The notes below the pieces were generated by a model that was given only the letters and a program-made list of their open reading frames with translations, was not told where the DNA came from and did no database searches. This document shows, in pieces, positions 31,977-41,601 of a DNA stretch of 64,000 bases. The position numbers and the translations under genes are program-made. This stretch comes from a virus. The stretch's first letter is position 1. Each line of letters begins with the position of its first letter. The stretch is from positions 28,063 to 92,062 of the IMG/VR virus record IMGVR_UViG_3300028581_000024. The stretch is one strand, 5' to 3'.

Positions 31977-34564
31977 GCACCAAGTAGCTCAAAAAGATCA
32001 CATTGTGTGGCTTCACCGGGTTTTCTTGGTGACCAACTAACACATTCATAAAATCTTTCTACAGCACTATAGATAATTTTTTCAAACATTAGCTCTGTAT
32101 CTGGCTGGAAGATCTTCTCAAACTCTTCAGGGTAATAATATTTGTAAGCAATTGCATTAATACCGTATCTATTCGGCTGCTTTACATAAAAATATCTAAT
32201 CTTGTCACCACTACCAATAGATTCATATTTTTTATCTACGTTAAGGGTCTTCAGAAGCATATTATGGTGATATGCTGCTTTTACGTGTATAGGCATTGAC
32301 TTGACCGTCCTAAACCCATCACATTTACTAGAATACTTCTCATACCCTTTCAATCCTGTTACGAAAGAAAAATCGCTAATCGGAAGCCCTTGGAACACAT
32401 CATAAGCCTCTGTAATCACTTCATTAGTCTTTTGCTGATCTTGTGTGAGTAACATAGTCTCTACAATTTTCTTAGCTAGCGGCTTGATTGGAGCAGGCAT
32501 AGTAGTACGGGCAATCTCTACACCTGTGTACTTGAACTTATTACATGGTATACCCTCTTCATCTAGCACACGAATAACATAGCGTTTTTTCTGTAAAAAT
32601 AGACCAACATCACAAATTACCTCACGCTTAAAAGTAATTCTACTATCAAGACTGTTGAGATTTTTTTCACACCATACTTGTATTTGCTGATTGAGATGCG
32701 TTTCAATACCATTTACTAAATTATGAAATTCTGGTGTAATTTTAGACTTACTGTCTATCGCATTAATATTGAGAGTCTTGACTAAGCTCTCTAGAGAAAT
32801 ATAACTAGAATCCGTATCATTATAGATAATTGGCGTATTTTTTTCAATCTCTTCAGCACTTAATCCAGACTTTTGTTGGATATAATCTGTTAAAATCTTA
32901 TTGCCCTGTTTAATAACCGCTTGACCAGTCAGAGTAATGCTTCTGGCCAAATCATCATCGCCTAGAGGGAAAACCTTATTACCTAACGCACCGTAGACCG
33001 TATTAATAAAAATCTTGATTGTATGTTGTTTGATATTCAAAACAGAGAGTTTGTCTTTCAGTTCTTGATACATAGGGTCCTTTTTATCTAGTTCTGATAA
33101 TTGTCTCTTAATTTTCTTATGCTCCTTTCTCACCTGCACACGAAGCTTATAGTACTGGTCAACCATTTCCGGTATAATGCCCTTATGCTTCTGACTAAAG
33201 AGTACTTTTGCTTTACTGATAGCTAACTTTTCCTCTTGAACAAGCTTTGCAAACTTAGCCATAGGAACAACTACCGTTCTACTATTAACATCACGAATAG
33301 TAACATCTTTATCCGTTTGTGATTCTATTACACCCATCTTAGTTTCAGGTGAAAGATTGAGAGTAATCATAACAGATGGGTACAGGCTATTGGCGTCAAA
33401 ACTCACAATGTATTTTTGAAATCCACGCTTTGGATCCCCGACATACGCACCTTCATTCTGCTTACCGTCATCCGCACCACGTATAAAAGTAGGTATTTTT
33501 TTATTTCTATAGCGTGCTCGAATAGCACATGCACCAATAATTACACTCATACTGCCCATCGCAGCTTCCATGGTCGTCAAGCCGGTATAACTTAGCATTC
33601 GGAGTAGTTCAAAGTATTGCAGCTTTTCTTCAAGCTTAATCAAAAGTCGAACGTCTTGTACGTTATATTCAACAAAGGTATCCCAATCTGTGTCGGCCAG
33701 AGTACTTAAGTTAGTATTACCAAAATCTATTTTAGATTCTCCTAACTCAATTATGGCAATATTATTAAGCTTATAGTTTTCTCGCAAAACCATGCAAAAT
33801 CTCTTGTAAATATCAAGATAATCTAAACAAGAGATACCGTCTATATACCATCGAACCTGCTCTCTACCGAACTGGCCTTTCAGGGTTCTACTATGGACTC
33901 TACCCATGGGGCTCAGGCGACGCACCGTGTCATCATCAAACAACACCCTGATGCGATTAATTAAATACGGTAAGTCAAACAAAATAGAATTCCAACCCAA
34001 GAGTACATCTGGATAGTCACTCTCTATATATGTAATGAACTTTAAAAACATTTCTTTTTCTGTTTTACAGAAGTAGAATTTATGATCCGCAGCAGTCTTG
34101 GTATAAGGTTTTGTACCCCAGGTTATGTACTTTTTACTTAGACTGTCATAAATTGTAATAACATTTACAGCATGATTAGCTGTCTCTACATTAGGAAAGT
34201 CATCAACAGAATATGTTTCGATATCAAGAAAGAATAGCTTAAGAGGGAACCTTGAAAACTCTGTCGATTCATTATGTTCCCAGAAATTATCAATTAAAAA
34301 TTGCTGACCTGGTGAAAGATTTTCAAATACTCTAACTGTATCTGTTTCTTTTAAATATTTTGACTTTTCAAATTGATTCTTAAAAACTTTTTTCTTAAGA
34401 TTAGTATTGAAGATACTAACTGCGTCCTTTGCATTGTTAGATTCTAGGTAAATATAGGGCTTGAATGTAGAATCAATAGCAATTCTATTACCTGATGCAT
34501 CCCAGGTGAACAGCCGAATAAGCTCCTGCCTAGGGTCGTATGCAATATTTCTATAGCCTATCAT
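31973..34564 (-). CDS. 43: Family B DNA polymerase (gp43-like)
   Basis: An 863-residue replicative polymerase with proofreading exonuclease (T4 gp43: 898). Exo I is FFLDIETYS with Asp114 and Glu116, and Exo II lies in LLGWNSILFDLPYL. Polymerase motif A is DANSLYPS, motif B KIFINTVYGALGN, and motif C YNDTDSSY. A C-terminal tail ending DLFELLGA fits a clamp-binding peptide. The single-gene unit has its own early promoter, with +1 predicted at the ATG. Confidence 0.96.
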   Translation of the reverse strand: MIGYRNIAYDPRQELIRLFTWDASGNRIAIDSTFKPYIYLESNNAKDAVSIFNTNLKKKVFKNQFEKSKYLKETDTVRVFENLSPGQQFLIDNFWEHNESTEFSRFPLKLFFLDIETYSVDDFPNVETANHAVNVITIYDSLSKKYITWGTKPYTKTAADHKFYFCKTEKEMFLKFITYIESDYPDVLLGWNSILFDLPYLINRIRVLFDDDTVRRLSPMGRVHSRTLKGQFGREQVRWYIDGISCLDYLDIYKRFCMVLRENYKLNNIAIIELGESKIDFGNTNLSTLADTDWDTFVEYNVQDVRLLIKLEEKLQYFELLRMLSYTGLTTMEAAMGSMSVIIGACAIRARYRNKKIPTFIRGADDGKQNEGAYVGDPKRGFQKYIVSFDANSLYPSVMITLNLSPETKMGVIESQTDKDVTIRDVNSRTVVVPMAKFAKLVQEEKLAISKAKVLFSQKHKGIIPEMVDQYYKLRVQVRKEHKKIKRQLSELDKKDPMYQELKDKLSVLNIKQHTIKIFINTVYGALGNKVFPLGDDDLARSITLTGQAVIKQGNKILTDYIQQKSGLSAEEIEKNTPIIYNDTDSSYISLESLVKTLNINAIDSKSKITPEFHNLVNGIETHLNQQIQVWCEKNLNSLDSRITFKREVICDVGLFLQKKRYVIRVLDEEGIPCNKFKYTGVEIARTTMPAPIKPLAKKIVETMLLTQDQQKTNEVITEAYDVFQGLPISDFSFVTGLKGYEKYSSKCDGFRTVKSMPIHVKAAYHHNMLLKTLNVDKKYESIGSGDKIRYFYVKQPNRYGINAIAYKYYYPEEFEKIFQPDTELMFEKIIYSAVERFYECVSWSPRKPGEATQCDLFELLGA

Positions 34565-34570
34565 CTTTTT

Positions 34571-34598
34571 ATTATAATGGAACTTCTGTATTTGGCAA
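34571..34598 (-). promoter_or_regulatory. Early sigma70-type promoter of the polymerase gene
   Basis: TTGCCA (34593-34598), a 16-base spacer, TATAAT (34571-34576), 6 bases, ATG at 34564. Confidence 0.8.
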
Positions 34599-34605
34599 AT
34601 AAATT
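34598..34605 (+). promoter_or_regulatory. Weak late promoter box (AATAAATT)
   Basis: Six of eight bases match, 5 bases before the ATG at 34611, sharing one base with the divergent polymerase promoter. Confidence 0.4.
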
Positions 34606-34610
34606 ATTAT

Positions 34611-34802
34611 ATGGAAAAAATCATGCAATTCTTTAATTTTGAATTACCTTGTCCATCAGAAATACCGGAGTGTGATCGTGTCCGAATTGAATATGTAGAT
34701 GAGCTCAATAATTTAAAACGCCAAGGTGGTTGTGGCAGATGTGCAGAAAATACGTTAAAAAATAAATTTATTATTCGGCTTCAAGCTATACTTAAGTCGT
34801 AA
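34611..34802 (+). CDS. Small Cys-containing protein
   Basis: A 63-residue protein, MEKIMQFFNFELPCPSEIPECDRV... with four cysteines in two pairs (CPSEIPEC and CGRC), possibly a small zinc site. The C-terminus is a basic helix (NKFIIRLQAIL). A second ATG at 34623 is possible. It is the only plus-strand gene between the polymerase and glycosyltransferase genes and overlaps the latter by 11 bases. Function unknown. Confidence 0.6.
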   Translation: MEKIMQFFNFELPCPSEIPECDRVRIEYVDELNNLKRQGGCGRCAENTLKNKFIIRLQAILKS

Positions 34803-36033
34803 TATTATTAATTTTATTTAACTTCTTGCGCTCTGGGCTACCGTACGGGTATTTAAATAGTTCTTCGTAGCAATCTATATTATCCTCCATCCATCGGGCT
34901 TCGGCCCTCTTATATGCAGCTGCGCACAAATTCATATATCTGCCCTTCTTGCTTAAAACATCGCGAATTACCTTAATCATTTCTTCGCCTGTCTTAAATT
35001 TAAATTCTGCATCTTTATATGTACATAGATCTTGACACGCGATTGGTAATCCCAAGCAATTGGCCTCGATCCACTTTAGATCTGATTTACTCTTATTAAA
35101 AGTATTATCTTGTAAGGGGGCAACTAGCATATTAATTCTAAGATTTTTTAGCTTTTCACCGTAATGGTAGAGATTTATCCATGGATGGAATTCAACTAAT
35201 CCTTGTTCAACTAAAGGTCGAAGAGGGAGAGGGAACGCACCGAGAAACACCCACTGAAACTCTCTATGAGTCTCGTATATAGCCTTAATGACATGGGCAA
35301 AATCGTCATTTTGATTCACCCGATTTTCCACATCAAAATGTGCTCCAGAGCCTGCATATAGAATTCTAGGCTTACTCTTATGAGCGTCATAGTTACTGCT
35401 TATTGTCTTCTCATCATAAAGTCTTCCGAGCCAAAACTTTGGTGGGAAGTTAGGTATAACTGTTACACATTTATGCCCCGTCTTTTCTTTGTAATACTCC
35501 TTCATGAAATCACAGGTCACAGTTATCTCATCACATAGAGACATAATCTCTTGCGCATTCTTACGAATCTCTGGATCCACGAAAGCGGTCTTAAATTTGT
35601 TATAATCGGGGATATCTTCACTAAACACAAGATCATCTATTTCGTATACAATTCTAAATCCATGTATCTTTGATACGTCTCTTAAGAATTTAACAAACTG
35701 TAATTGTGAAGCTGTGGCTTGTCGCTGTACTCTGACAACCTTGACGTTTGTATACCAGCGAGGGTCTAAAACCATAACTGTACTGCCGTGCACGGTTATG
35801 CTGCCAAAAGCATTCAAAAGCTGTTCCGGCCAAAGCATACGCCAGAAGCCGCACCCAGAATAATCTGCATAATACTGCACCACGCGTGGTAGGTTCACAT
35901 CAGCAGGTGGTGTGTTATCGGCTTGTAAGGTGGGCGCTTGACCAGGCATTGGCGCAGCTAAAGAACCGGCAAGCGGTACAATTTGGGGTATATTTCTTAA
36001 AAAAGGGGAAGCAAACTCACCAGTATTAAACAT
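34792..36033 (-). CDS. GT-B-type glycosyltransferase (GT1/GT4-like)
   Basis: A 413-residue protein. After a Pro/Ala-rich N-terminal tail of about 50 residues, a two-domain GT-B layout is seen: FRIVYEIDDLVFSEDIPDY, VTVIPNFPPKFW, then RILYAGSGAH, FQWVFLGAFPLPL and the donor-site region KSDLKWIEANCLGLPIACQ with its acidic/Asn residues. It is early, next to the polymerase and gp46/47. T4 encodes DNA glucosyltransferases in a similar early context, but sequence alone does not show a DNA substrate. Confidence 0.75.
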   Translation of the reverse strand: MFNTGEFASPFLRNIPQIVPLAGSLAAPMPGQAPTLQADNTPPADVNLPRVVQYYADYSGCGFWRMLWPEQLLNAFGSITVHGSTVMVLDPRWYTNVKVVRVQRQATASQLQFVKFLRDVSKIHGFRIVYEIDDLVFSEDIPDYNKFKTAFVDPEIRKNAQEIMSLCDEITVTCDFMKEYYKEKTGHKCVTVIPNFPPKFWLGRLYDEKTISSNYDAHKSKPRILYAGSGAHFDVENRVNQNDDFAHVIKAIYETHREFQWVFLGAFPLPLRPLVEQGLVEFHPWINLYHYGEKLKNLRINMLVAPLQDNTFNKSKSDLKWIEANCLGLPIACQDLCTYKDAEFKFKTGEEMIKVIRDVLSKKGRYMNLCAAAYKRAEARWMEDNIDCYEELFKYPYGSPERKKLNKINNITT

Positions 36034-36039
36034 ATACTA

Positions 36040-36067
36040 TATCTATAATAATCTAACAAAAAATCAA
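36040..36067 (-). promoter_or_regulatory. Early promoter of the GT-B gene
   Basis: TTGATT (36062-36067, in the end of gene 46), a 16-base spacer, a poor -10 TAGATA (36040-36045), 6 bases, ATG at 36033. Confidence 0.55.
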
Positions 36068-37866
36068 GTAGTTTGTGTAGAGAGAGTTGTGATCCCGTTT
36101 CTCTTCTCGAGAAAGATCAAATCACCAGTTACAAACCGGGCGCACTCTTTTCTATGTGATATAACATATACACCAAAGTTATTTTTATTTACAAATTCAT
36201 TCAAAAGACTGAGAACTAGTTCGACACCTGTTTCATCTAAGCTAGTATCAAGTAATTCATCATAGAATTGTATATTATAAAAGATATTACCCTGTAGTCG
36301 TAACATATCAATAAATGCAAACATAATAGCTAAGTCTATTGCTTTACGCTCTGCACCGCTAAAATTAAAGTAACTTGTAAGTTTGCCTTTATCGTTAATA
36401 ATCTGATCCTCAAAGTACTCATTAAATGAAATAATAGCTGTGGAATTAAGCTTACTGAGATAATAGGTAAGCTTACTATTAAACAAATCTAATATACGCC
36501 TTACAATAAAACTCTTTACCCCCTCTTCACTTACTACAAATTTCACCGTATCCATCAAATTTAGTACTTTCTTAAATCCCTCTACCTTCTCCTGCAAGGT
36601 TCCCAATTTTTGTGTAGCCTCTTCAATCATAGTTGTAAGGCCTGTACTTGTATCGGTAAGATGCTGCAAGTCTTGATCTACTTGTTTGTTGTAATCCTCC
36701 AACTGCTTGACACGCTTTTCGTCGTGTAACTTTTGCTGTGCTTGTAACTTACTTTGATTGATATTATTTTGACCCTTTTTAATCGCATCGTTTACTTTCG
36801 TTTTAAGAGTATTGATCTCACTTATCTTTGACTCTAGCGCTTTAATTTCAGTCTCCTGCGATTTAATTTGTTTCTTGTAATTTTCCTTACTCTCTTTAAT
36901 ATGTTTTGTATCGTGTTCAGTAATAGACTTCAAGCAAGTCGGGCACGTATCCTTATCAGTACCAATTTTACTCATTGTTGTGAAGCAGAACTCATTTGTT
37001 GTTTCTAGTGAAGCGACCTGTTTGCCTAGCTCTTGTATTTGATCATCGCATTCAGCTATTTTTTTAGTAAGCAAAGTTATATTTTTAGTTACATCATCTA
37101 CATCAATAGACTTAATATTCTCGAGCTTCTTTGTTAAGACAGCTAACTCCTTTGTATTATCTACACGTCTTTTTTCGAGTAAAGCTTTTCGGTTTGTATA
37201 CTCGGTATGTGCCTTTATTTGTTGTTCTTTTAGTCCATCAACTACCCGGCGGACCTCTTCTTCTCGAGCTGATTCAGTATCTAAGTCTTTCTTAACATCT
37301 GATTGTTCTTCGCGAAGTTCATTAAGCATCTTACTGAAAATTTCTAGATTAAAAATACCCTCAATAAATTTACGCTTCTCATTTTTCTTTTTAGCCATGA
37401 AAGGTACGGTATTATTAACAGTCATTATAACACAGTTTTGAAATAATTCTGAATTACATTCTATAAGCTGAGAAATATACTCTGTTGTATTAACAATACT
37501 ATCTCTGGTTATGTCTCGTTGATTATGGTATAGGAAACACTTACTTGGTTCTAATGTACGGACAATTTCATAGCTCTCTACACTTTCACCGTTTATAATA
37601 CTAAACGATAAAGCAACTTCACACGTTTTACCTGTTATATTATTAATAATAAATTCTTTTTTAAGCTCACGAATAGTAGTACCAAATAAAGCAAAATGTA
37701 CAGCATCGGGTACAGTGCTTTTACCCACACCATTACGCCTATCAATCTGATCGCGATTAATACCAGTAATACCATGTAACCCGGGCTTAAAAGATATAAT
37801 AACTGGTGTATTACCCACACTAAGAAAGTTCTTTATAATCAATTTATCAAAAATAACCTTTTTCAT
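36064..37866 (-). CDS. 46: Recombination endonuclease subunit, SMC-like ATPase (gp46-like)
   Basis: A 600-residue Rad50-type ATPase (T4 gp46: 560). Walker A lies in the DRRNGVGKST segment, long coiled coils occupy about residues 170-430, and the zinc hook CPTC is at about 310. The C-terminal signature FSGAERKAIDLA and Walker B-like IQFYDELLD follow. With gp47 it resects DNA ends for recombination and takes part in host DNA breakdown. It overlaps the gp47 stop by four bases. Confidence 0.93.
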   Translation of the reverse strand: MKKVIFDKLIIKNFLSVGNTPVIISFKPGLHGITGINRDQIDRRNGVGKSTVPDAVHFALFGTTIRELKKEFIINNITGKTCEVALSFSIINGESVESYEIVRTLEPSKCFLYHNQRDITRDSIVNTTEYISQLIECNSELFQNCVIMTVNNTVPFMAKKKNEKRKFIEGIFNLEIFSKMLNELREEQSDVKKDLDTESAREEEVRRVVDGLKEQQIKAHTEYTNRKALLEKRRVDNTKELAVLTKKLENIKSIDVDDVTKNITLLTKKIAECDDQIQELGKQVASLETTNEFCFTTMSKIGTDKDTCPTCLKSITEHDTKHIKESKENYKKQIKSQETEIKALESKISEINTLKTKVNDAIKKGQNNINQSKLQAQQKLHDEKRVKQLEDYNKQVDQDLQHLTDTSTGLTTMIEEATQKLGTLQEKVEGFKKVLNLMDTVKFVVSEEGVKSFIVRRILDLFNSKLTYYLSKLNSTAIISFNEYFEDQIINDKGKLTSYFNFSGAERKAIDLAIMFAFIDMLRLQGNIFYNIQFYDELLDTSLDETGVELVLSLLNEFVNKNNFGVYVISHRKECARFVTGDLIFLEKRNGITTLSTQTT

Positions 37867-38906
37867 TTACAACTATTATAAAGCGATACTGTATACTCTA
37901 TAACCTCCTTCTTATTTTGAATATCTAACAAATTAACAAAATCAGAAATTGCTTGACCAATATCTACACCGCTCAAGTCAACCTCACTTTGACAAGCTTT
38001 ACCGAGCTGATCAAATGTAGCTATATGATCTACAACTAAGCTCAGCGGAGTTACTGTGTTGATCTTAGTTGTAATCTTCTCAAGATCGCTACTATCAATG
38101 GTCTTATCAATGGATAATTTAACAATATTATTACTAAGAAGCTTTTTAGCTTCCGATTTAAAATCTTTAAGTTTTATAAGATCAGACAAAGAGACCTTTA
38201 TATGTTGTGGTGATATTGTATTAGGAAAAAACTCATACTTTAAATTATTGAAATCCATTATGTAATACCCTTTTGTTGAACCGGTATCACCAAAATCAAG
38301 CTCGAAAGGCGATCCAACATATAGAATTGTACCTTTTTCATACACTCTCTCTTCTCTTAAATGAAAGTGACCGGAGACCACAAAGGGGGCATATTTAAAT
38401 AAATCCGCAGACTTAAACCCCTCATCGCATACCTTGAAGGTATTCATCTTGAAGCTCTCAATTTCAAAATGACCAAACATAATATCGCAGCTCTGTAAAT
38501 CATTTAACCCTGTACCCCAGGGAGCAAAAAATACTTCTTTACCGTGTATTTGTTTGAGTGTAGGTTTGTCTAGAATTGTAATATTAGGTCGCCCATCTAA
38601 GATGCTAATACTATTAACACGGCTATCGTTCTTGTAGAACGAATCATGATTGCCTGTAATCATGGTTATATTGAAGTTTTTAAAAATACTAAGAATAGTA
38701 CTTGCGTGATGAAGTGTGTTTACTGTTATCTCGCTACGACTATGAAAAAAATCACCACAAAAAATTATCTGGGTAATATCCTTTTCGGTTAATTCGTTCA
38801 CCAACCATTTAGCCCACTCTAAAGATATATCATGCCACGATGGGCTGTTCAAATGAACACCCAGGTGAAGATCGGATATTATAGCTACTTTCTTATTCTG
38901 ACTCAT
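37863..38906 (-). CDS. 47: Recombination endonuclease subunit, Mre11-like (gp47-like)
   Basis: A 347-residue phosphoesterase (T4 gp47: 339). The metal motifs are in order: ISDLHLGVH, IFCGDFFHSR, MITGNHDSF, FGHFEIE and VVSGHFHLRE. It forms the nuclease of the gp46/47 complex. The start lies 9 bases after the sigma factor gene stop, within a region holding a 16-bp palindrome. A TATAAT about 22 bases before the ATG may give it separate transcription. Confidence 0.93.
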   Translation of the reverse strand: MSQNKKVAIISDLHLGVHLNSPSWHDISLEWAKWLVNELTEKDITQIIFCGDFFHSRSEITVNTLHHASTILSIFKNFNITMITGNHDSFYKNDSRVNSISILDGRPNITILDKPTLKQIHGKEVFFAPWGTGLNDLQSCDIMFGHFEIESFKMNTFKVCDEGFKSADLFKYAPFVVSGHFHLREERVYEKGTILYVGSPFELDFGDTGSTKGYYIMDFNNLKYEFFPNTISPQHIKVSLSDLIKLKDFKSEAKKLLSNNIVKLSIDKTIDSSDLEKITTKINTVTPLSLVVDHIATFDQLGKACQSEVDLSGVDIGQAISDFVNLLDIQNKKEVIEYTVSLYNSCK

Positions 38907-38909
38907 CTA

Positions 38910-38925
38910 TAACGCTTAAGCGTTA
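38910..38925. promoter_or_regulatory. 16-bp perfect palindrome at the gp55-gp47 junction
   Basis: TAACGCTTAAGCGTTA reads identically on both strands and lies over the stop codon of the sigma gene, just before the gp47 ATG. It could be an operator or an RNA stem. There is no T tract, so a terminator is unlikely. Confidence 0.6.
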
Positions 38926-39512
38926 CTTTGATTATAAAGACTGTTATCTAGAACTCCATGATCTTTAGTACAAACTCGGATCCCGGTTTCATCTTCGTCT
39001 TTATTAATAAGACTATCGTAATTGCGTTCCCGAAAATCTGTAATTAGTTGATGATGTTTCTTTTCTTTCTTAATGCGGCTAATGAACGCATGAAATGCAA
39101 TTGTTGTGAAGTAACTAAACGGGCTAAACCCGTGATCTAATTTAAATTTCTTATATTTTAAGGCTTGGTACATCTTAACTATGGCATCGCCCATCATCTC
39201 ATCACGATAGCTGTAATTAATAAAATTAGGTGCAAAAGATAACCCATACGCTATTCGTCTTATAGCATCAGCCAAGTATTCAGTCATATTATCTGTTTTA
39301 TAAAACTGTCTAATTTCTTCTTCGAACTGCTTACTGTTTACATAGTGCGGTTTTTCAGAAGGCTTTAATTTTCGTTTCTTTCCTTTGGCAGCCCCCTCAC
39401 CGGTAAGAGTTGCTACGACAGAACTAACTATGGCCAGACTAACAGGTAGCTCTACTTCCTCTTGCTTTGCCTTTAAAAGTTTCTGCTTATTTTTTGGTTG
39501 TTTTTTTATCAT
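38916..39512 (-). CDS. 55: Late transcription sigma factor (gp55-like)
   Basis: A 198-residue sigma factor (T4 gp55: 185) that directs host RNA polymerase to TATAAATA late promoters. The region-2-like helices are clear: YRDEMMGDAIVKMYQALKY, FSPFSYFTTIAFHAFISRI. The N-terminus is a Lys-rich, probably disordered extension. Its presence fits the two dozen late boxes in the window. It overlaps the FkbM gene by four bases within the uvsY-uvsW operon. Confidence 0.88.
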   Translation of the reverse strand: MIKKQPKNKQKLLKAKQEEVELPVSLAIVSSVVATLTGEGAAKGKKRKLKPSEKPHYVNSKQFEEEIRQFYKTDNMTEYLADAIRRIAYGLSFAPNFINYSYRDEMMGDAIVKMYQALKYKKFKLDHGFSPFSYFTTIAFHAFISRIKKEKKHHQLITDFRERNYDSLINKDEDETGIRVCTKDHGVLDNSLYNQSNA

Positions 39513-40120
39513 AAATTTTTAATATATAAGGCGTCGCCCCATCCAAATTCAGTAATATTAGTTTCGACTCGTGAAAAATTTAACTTTGCTAGAAAATTAT
39601 CTAATTCGTCCATGAGTACACAACCTTCATATAGTTCCATTATATTAACTTCAGTATTTAAAGCTAGTACGTTATTTAATGTTTTCCTACCGCCTTTTAA
39701 TACTCTTAGCTCATACCCCTGTACATCCATATGAATATAGTTGTATTCTGGGCCAAAATTATATGAGTCTAATGTTTTGACAGGGAAGTTATAAATCATA
39801 TCATCTCGAAACACAATTGAAGGGTGCTTCTCAAGATGCAGTTTAGGTTTAAGGAAAGAGCTCGCCTGACCACCACCTGCTGTATGCATAGGGAGTATTT
39901 CTTCTGCATCACCTAGGCCAACATTAAAAGTCTGTACGTGGTAGGAGCTATCAATATCTTTCAAAGATTCTAATAGCTTTTCATATGCTGATGGTCGCGG
40001 CTCAAAAAACGCTAACTGTTTAATTCCATTTTCTTTATAAAAAGGTATCTCCTGACCTTCATCTGCACCAATAGTTATAGCGCCGGTCAAATTTAAGTTA
40101 TATTTTTTAATAAAGTTCAT
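39509..40120 (-). CDS. FkbM-family methyltransferase
   Basis: A 203-residue SAM-dependent methyltransferase. The Rossmann start GAITIGADEGQEIPFY, LAFFEPRPSAYEKL, FNVGLGD and YIHMDVQGYELRVLKGG are typical of the FkbM family, which usually O-methylates sugars. It sits between uvsW and the sigma gene with four-base overlaps, so it is early and unlinked to the glycan island. The substrate may be a host or phage glycan; this is inferred. Confidence 0.85.
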   Translation of the reverse strand: MNFIKKYNLNLTGAITIGADEGQEIPFYKENGIKQLAFFEPRPSAYEKLLESLKDIDSSYHVQTFNVGLGDAEEILPMHTAGGGQASSFLKPKLHLEKHPSIVFRDDMIYNFPVKTLDSYNFGPEYNYIHMDVQGYELRVLKGGRKTLNNVLALNTEVNIMELYEGCVLMDELDNFLAKLNFSRVETNITEFGWGDALYIKNL

Positions 40121-41601
40121 ACTGGTTTTTCGGCTACTTTTTTAATTTGGTATGGTATTTGTTCCTGTTCGTAAAGAGATTGTCGTTTAAGCTGGTGACG
40201 CTTACCATATGTAAATTGATCTGCTATATCAATAATATATAGCTTCTCTTTAGATGTGTGCAGTCTCAACCCTCTTCCAATACTTTGAATAGTGCGCACC
40301 TTTGCCTTGCCGCCGCCTGCAAACACAATAAAGTGTAGATTTTTAATATTTACCCCTGTACTAAAAATTTTACTAATAGCAACACAGACTACATCATTGC
40401 TTTTCTCCATTAAATCTCGCACTTGCTCTCTATCCTTTACTTCAACTTCTCCTCGAATAAAGAAAACTTTCTTTCGATTACAAGTAGATGTTAATACTTG
40501 CTGTAGCTCTTCACCGTGGCGAATAAAATCTACAAGTATTAGTACGTTGTTAGGAGCATTATTACAAAGAGCAGCAATTGTGTTATTGCGAAAAGTATTA
40601 GTAAACAGAAATTCTAACTCAGCTTTATATCGTTCTGCAGGATTAGAAAGCTCCGTTATTGCTGGAGGCTTCGAATTGTAATTCATTTCTAAGATATTTG
40701 CATTAACGTTAGAAATATACTTCTCATTACGTAGCTGATAACTGTTCTTCTCGTAGATAATAGGTCCTATCTTACCGATTATATTCCATTGATCGAGCTT
40801 TTCCTCAGGCATAGTACCAGTAAACCCAAATCGGATATTTGTTTTCATTTTCTTAATAATCTTATTAACCTGATTACCACGACGAGCTTTATGAATTTCA
40901 TCAAACACTAACATATCAATATCCTCAATCCAGTCCAAATTAGATTTTTCTGACTGTAAGATTCCTAAATTAGCTATAATAACGTTTGCGGCACACCCCT
41001 TGTCGCCCTCGAGGGGATTGCTTCCTGTCCACTTACGAGTTGAAAATGGTACATTATAAGATGTAAAGTCAGAAAACGTTTGCTCAACTAATCCCAAATC
41101 CGGTACTATTAACAAACACTTAAAATTATTCTTCATATAAAAGAAATTTGATAAAAGAGATGCCATAATTAATGTCTTTCCGCCTGCGGTTGCCAGTACA
41201 ACTACCCCTCTCCCCGTATCAAGACATCTGGTTACAACTGCTTTTTGATAATCTCTTAATTCTAGAGAAAGATTATTGTATGGTTGATTGGTGTAATGAA
41301 CACCCTTTTGATATGTGGTTGGACCAGGTATAATGGCTTCAAGAAACTCTTTTGAAGCTCGAATTTGATCTTGTTTGCAGTAATCATTTTGAAGTAAGAA
41401 CCTGGTAATTTCAAAAAACAAGCATGGGTCTAATCGACCTGCAGGGGTAATAGCATAAGTGCGAGATGGTATAAACCGCCCTCTCATTCTAGCAAATCTA
41501 GCACCTTCATTCTTTACAGAGAAATGTTCCCGCACATCATTTAAATGATCCCCTGTGAGGACCCCTGTGGTTTTGTTTTTATCTAAATCAAAATATACCA
41601 C
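40117..41601 (-). CDS. uvsW: DNA/RNA helicase (UvsW-like)
   Basis: A 494-residue SF2 helicase (T4 UvsW: 503) that remodels recombination intermediates and removes R-loops during the shift to recombination-dependent replication. Motif I is TAGGGKTLIMASLL, motif II MLVFDEIHKARRG, motif III FGFTGTMP, and motif VI SIGRGLRLH. In T4 uvsW is late; here it belongs to the operon begun by uvsY with an early promoter, overlapping it by one base. Confidence 0.92.
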   Translation of the reverse strand: MVYFDLDKNKTTGVLTGDHLNDVREHFSVKNEGARFARMRGRFIPSRTYAITPAGRLDPCLFFEITRFLLQNDYCKQDQIRASKEFLEAIIPGPTTYQKGVHYTNQPYNNLSLELRDYQKAVVTRCLDTGRGVVVLATAGGKTLIMASLLSNFFYMKNNFKCLLIVPDLGLVEQTFSDFTSYNVPFSTRKWTGSNPLEGDKGCAANVIIANLGILQSEKSNLDWIEDIDMLVFDEIHKARRGNQVNKIIKKMKTNIRFGFTGTMPEEKLDQWNIIGKIGPIIYEKNSYQLRNEKYISNVNANILEMNYNSKPPAITELSNPAERYKAELEFLFTNTFRNNTIAALCNNAPNNVLILVDFIRHGEELQQVLTSTCNRKKVFFIRGEVEVKDREQVRDLMEKSNDVVCVAISKIFSTGVNIKNLHFIVFAGGGKAKVRTIQSIGRGLRLHTSKEKLYIIDIADQFTYGKRHQLKRQSLYEQEQIPYQIKKVAEKPV

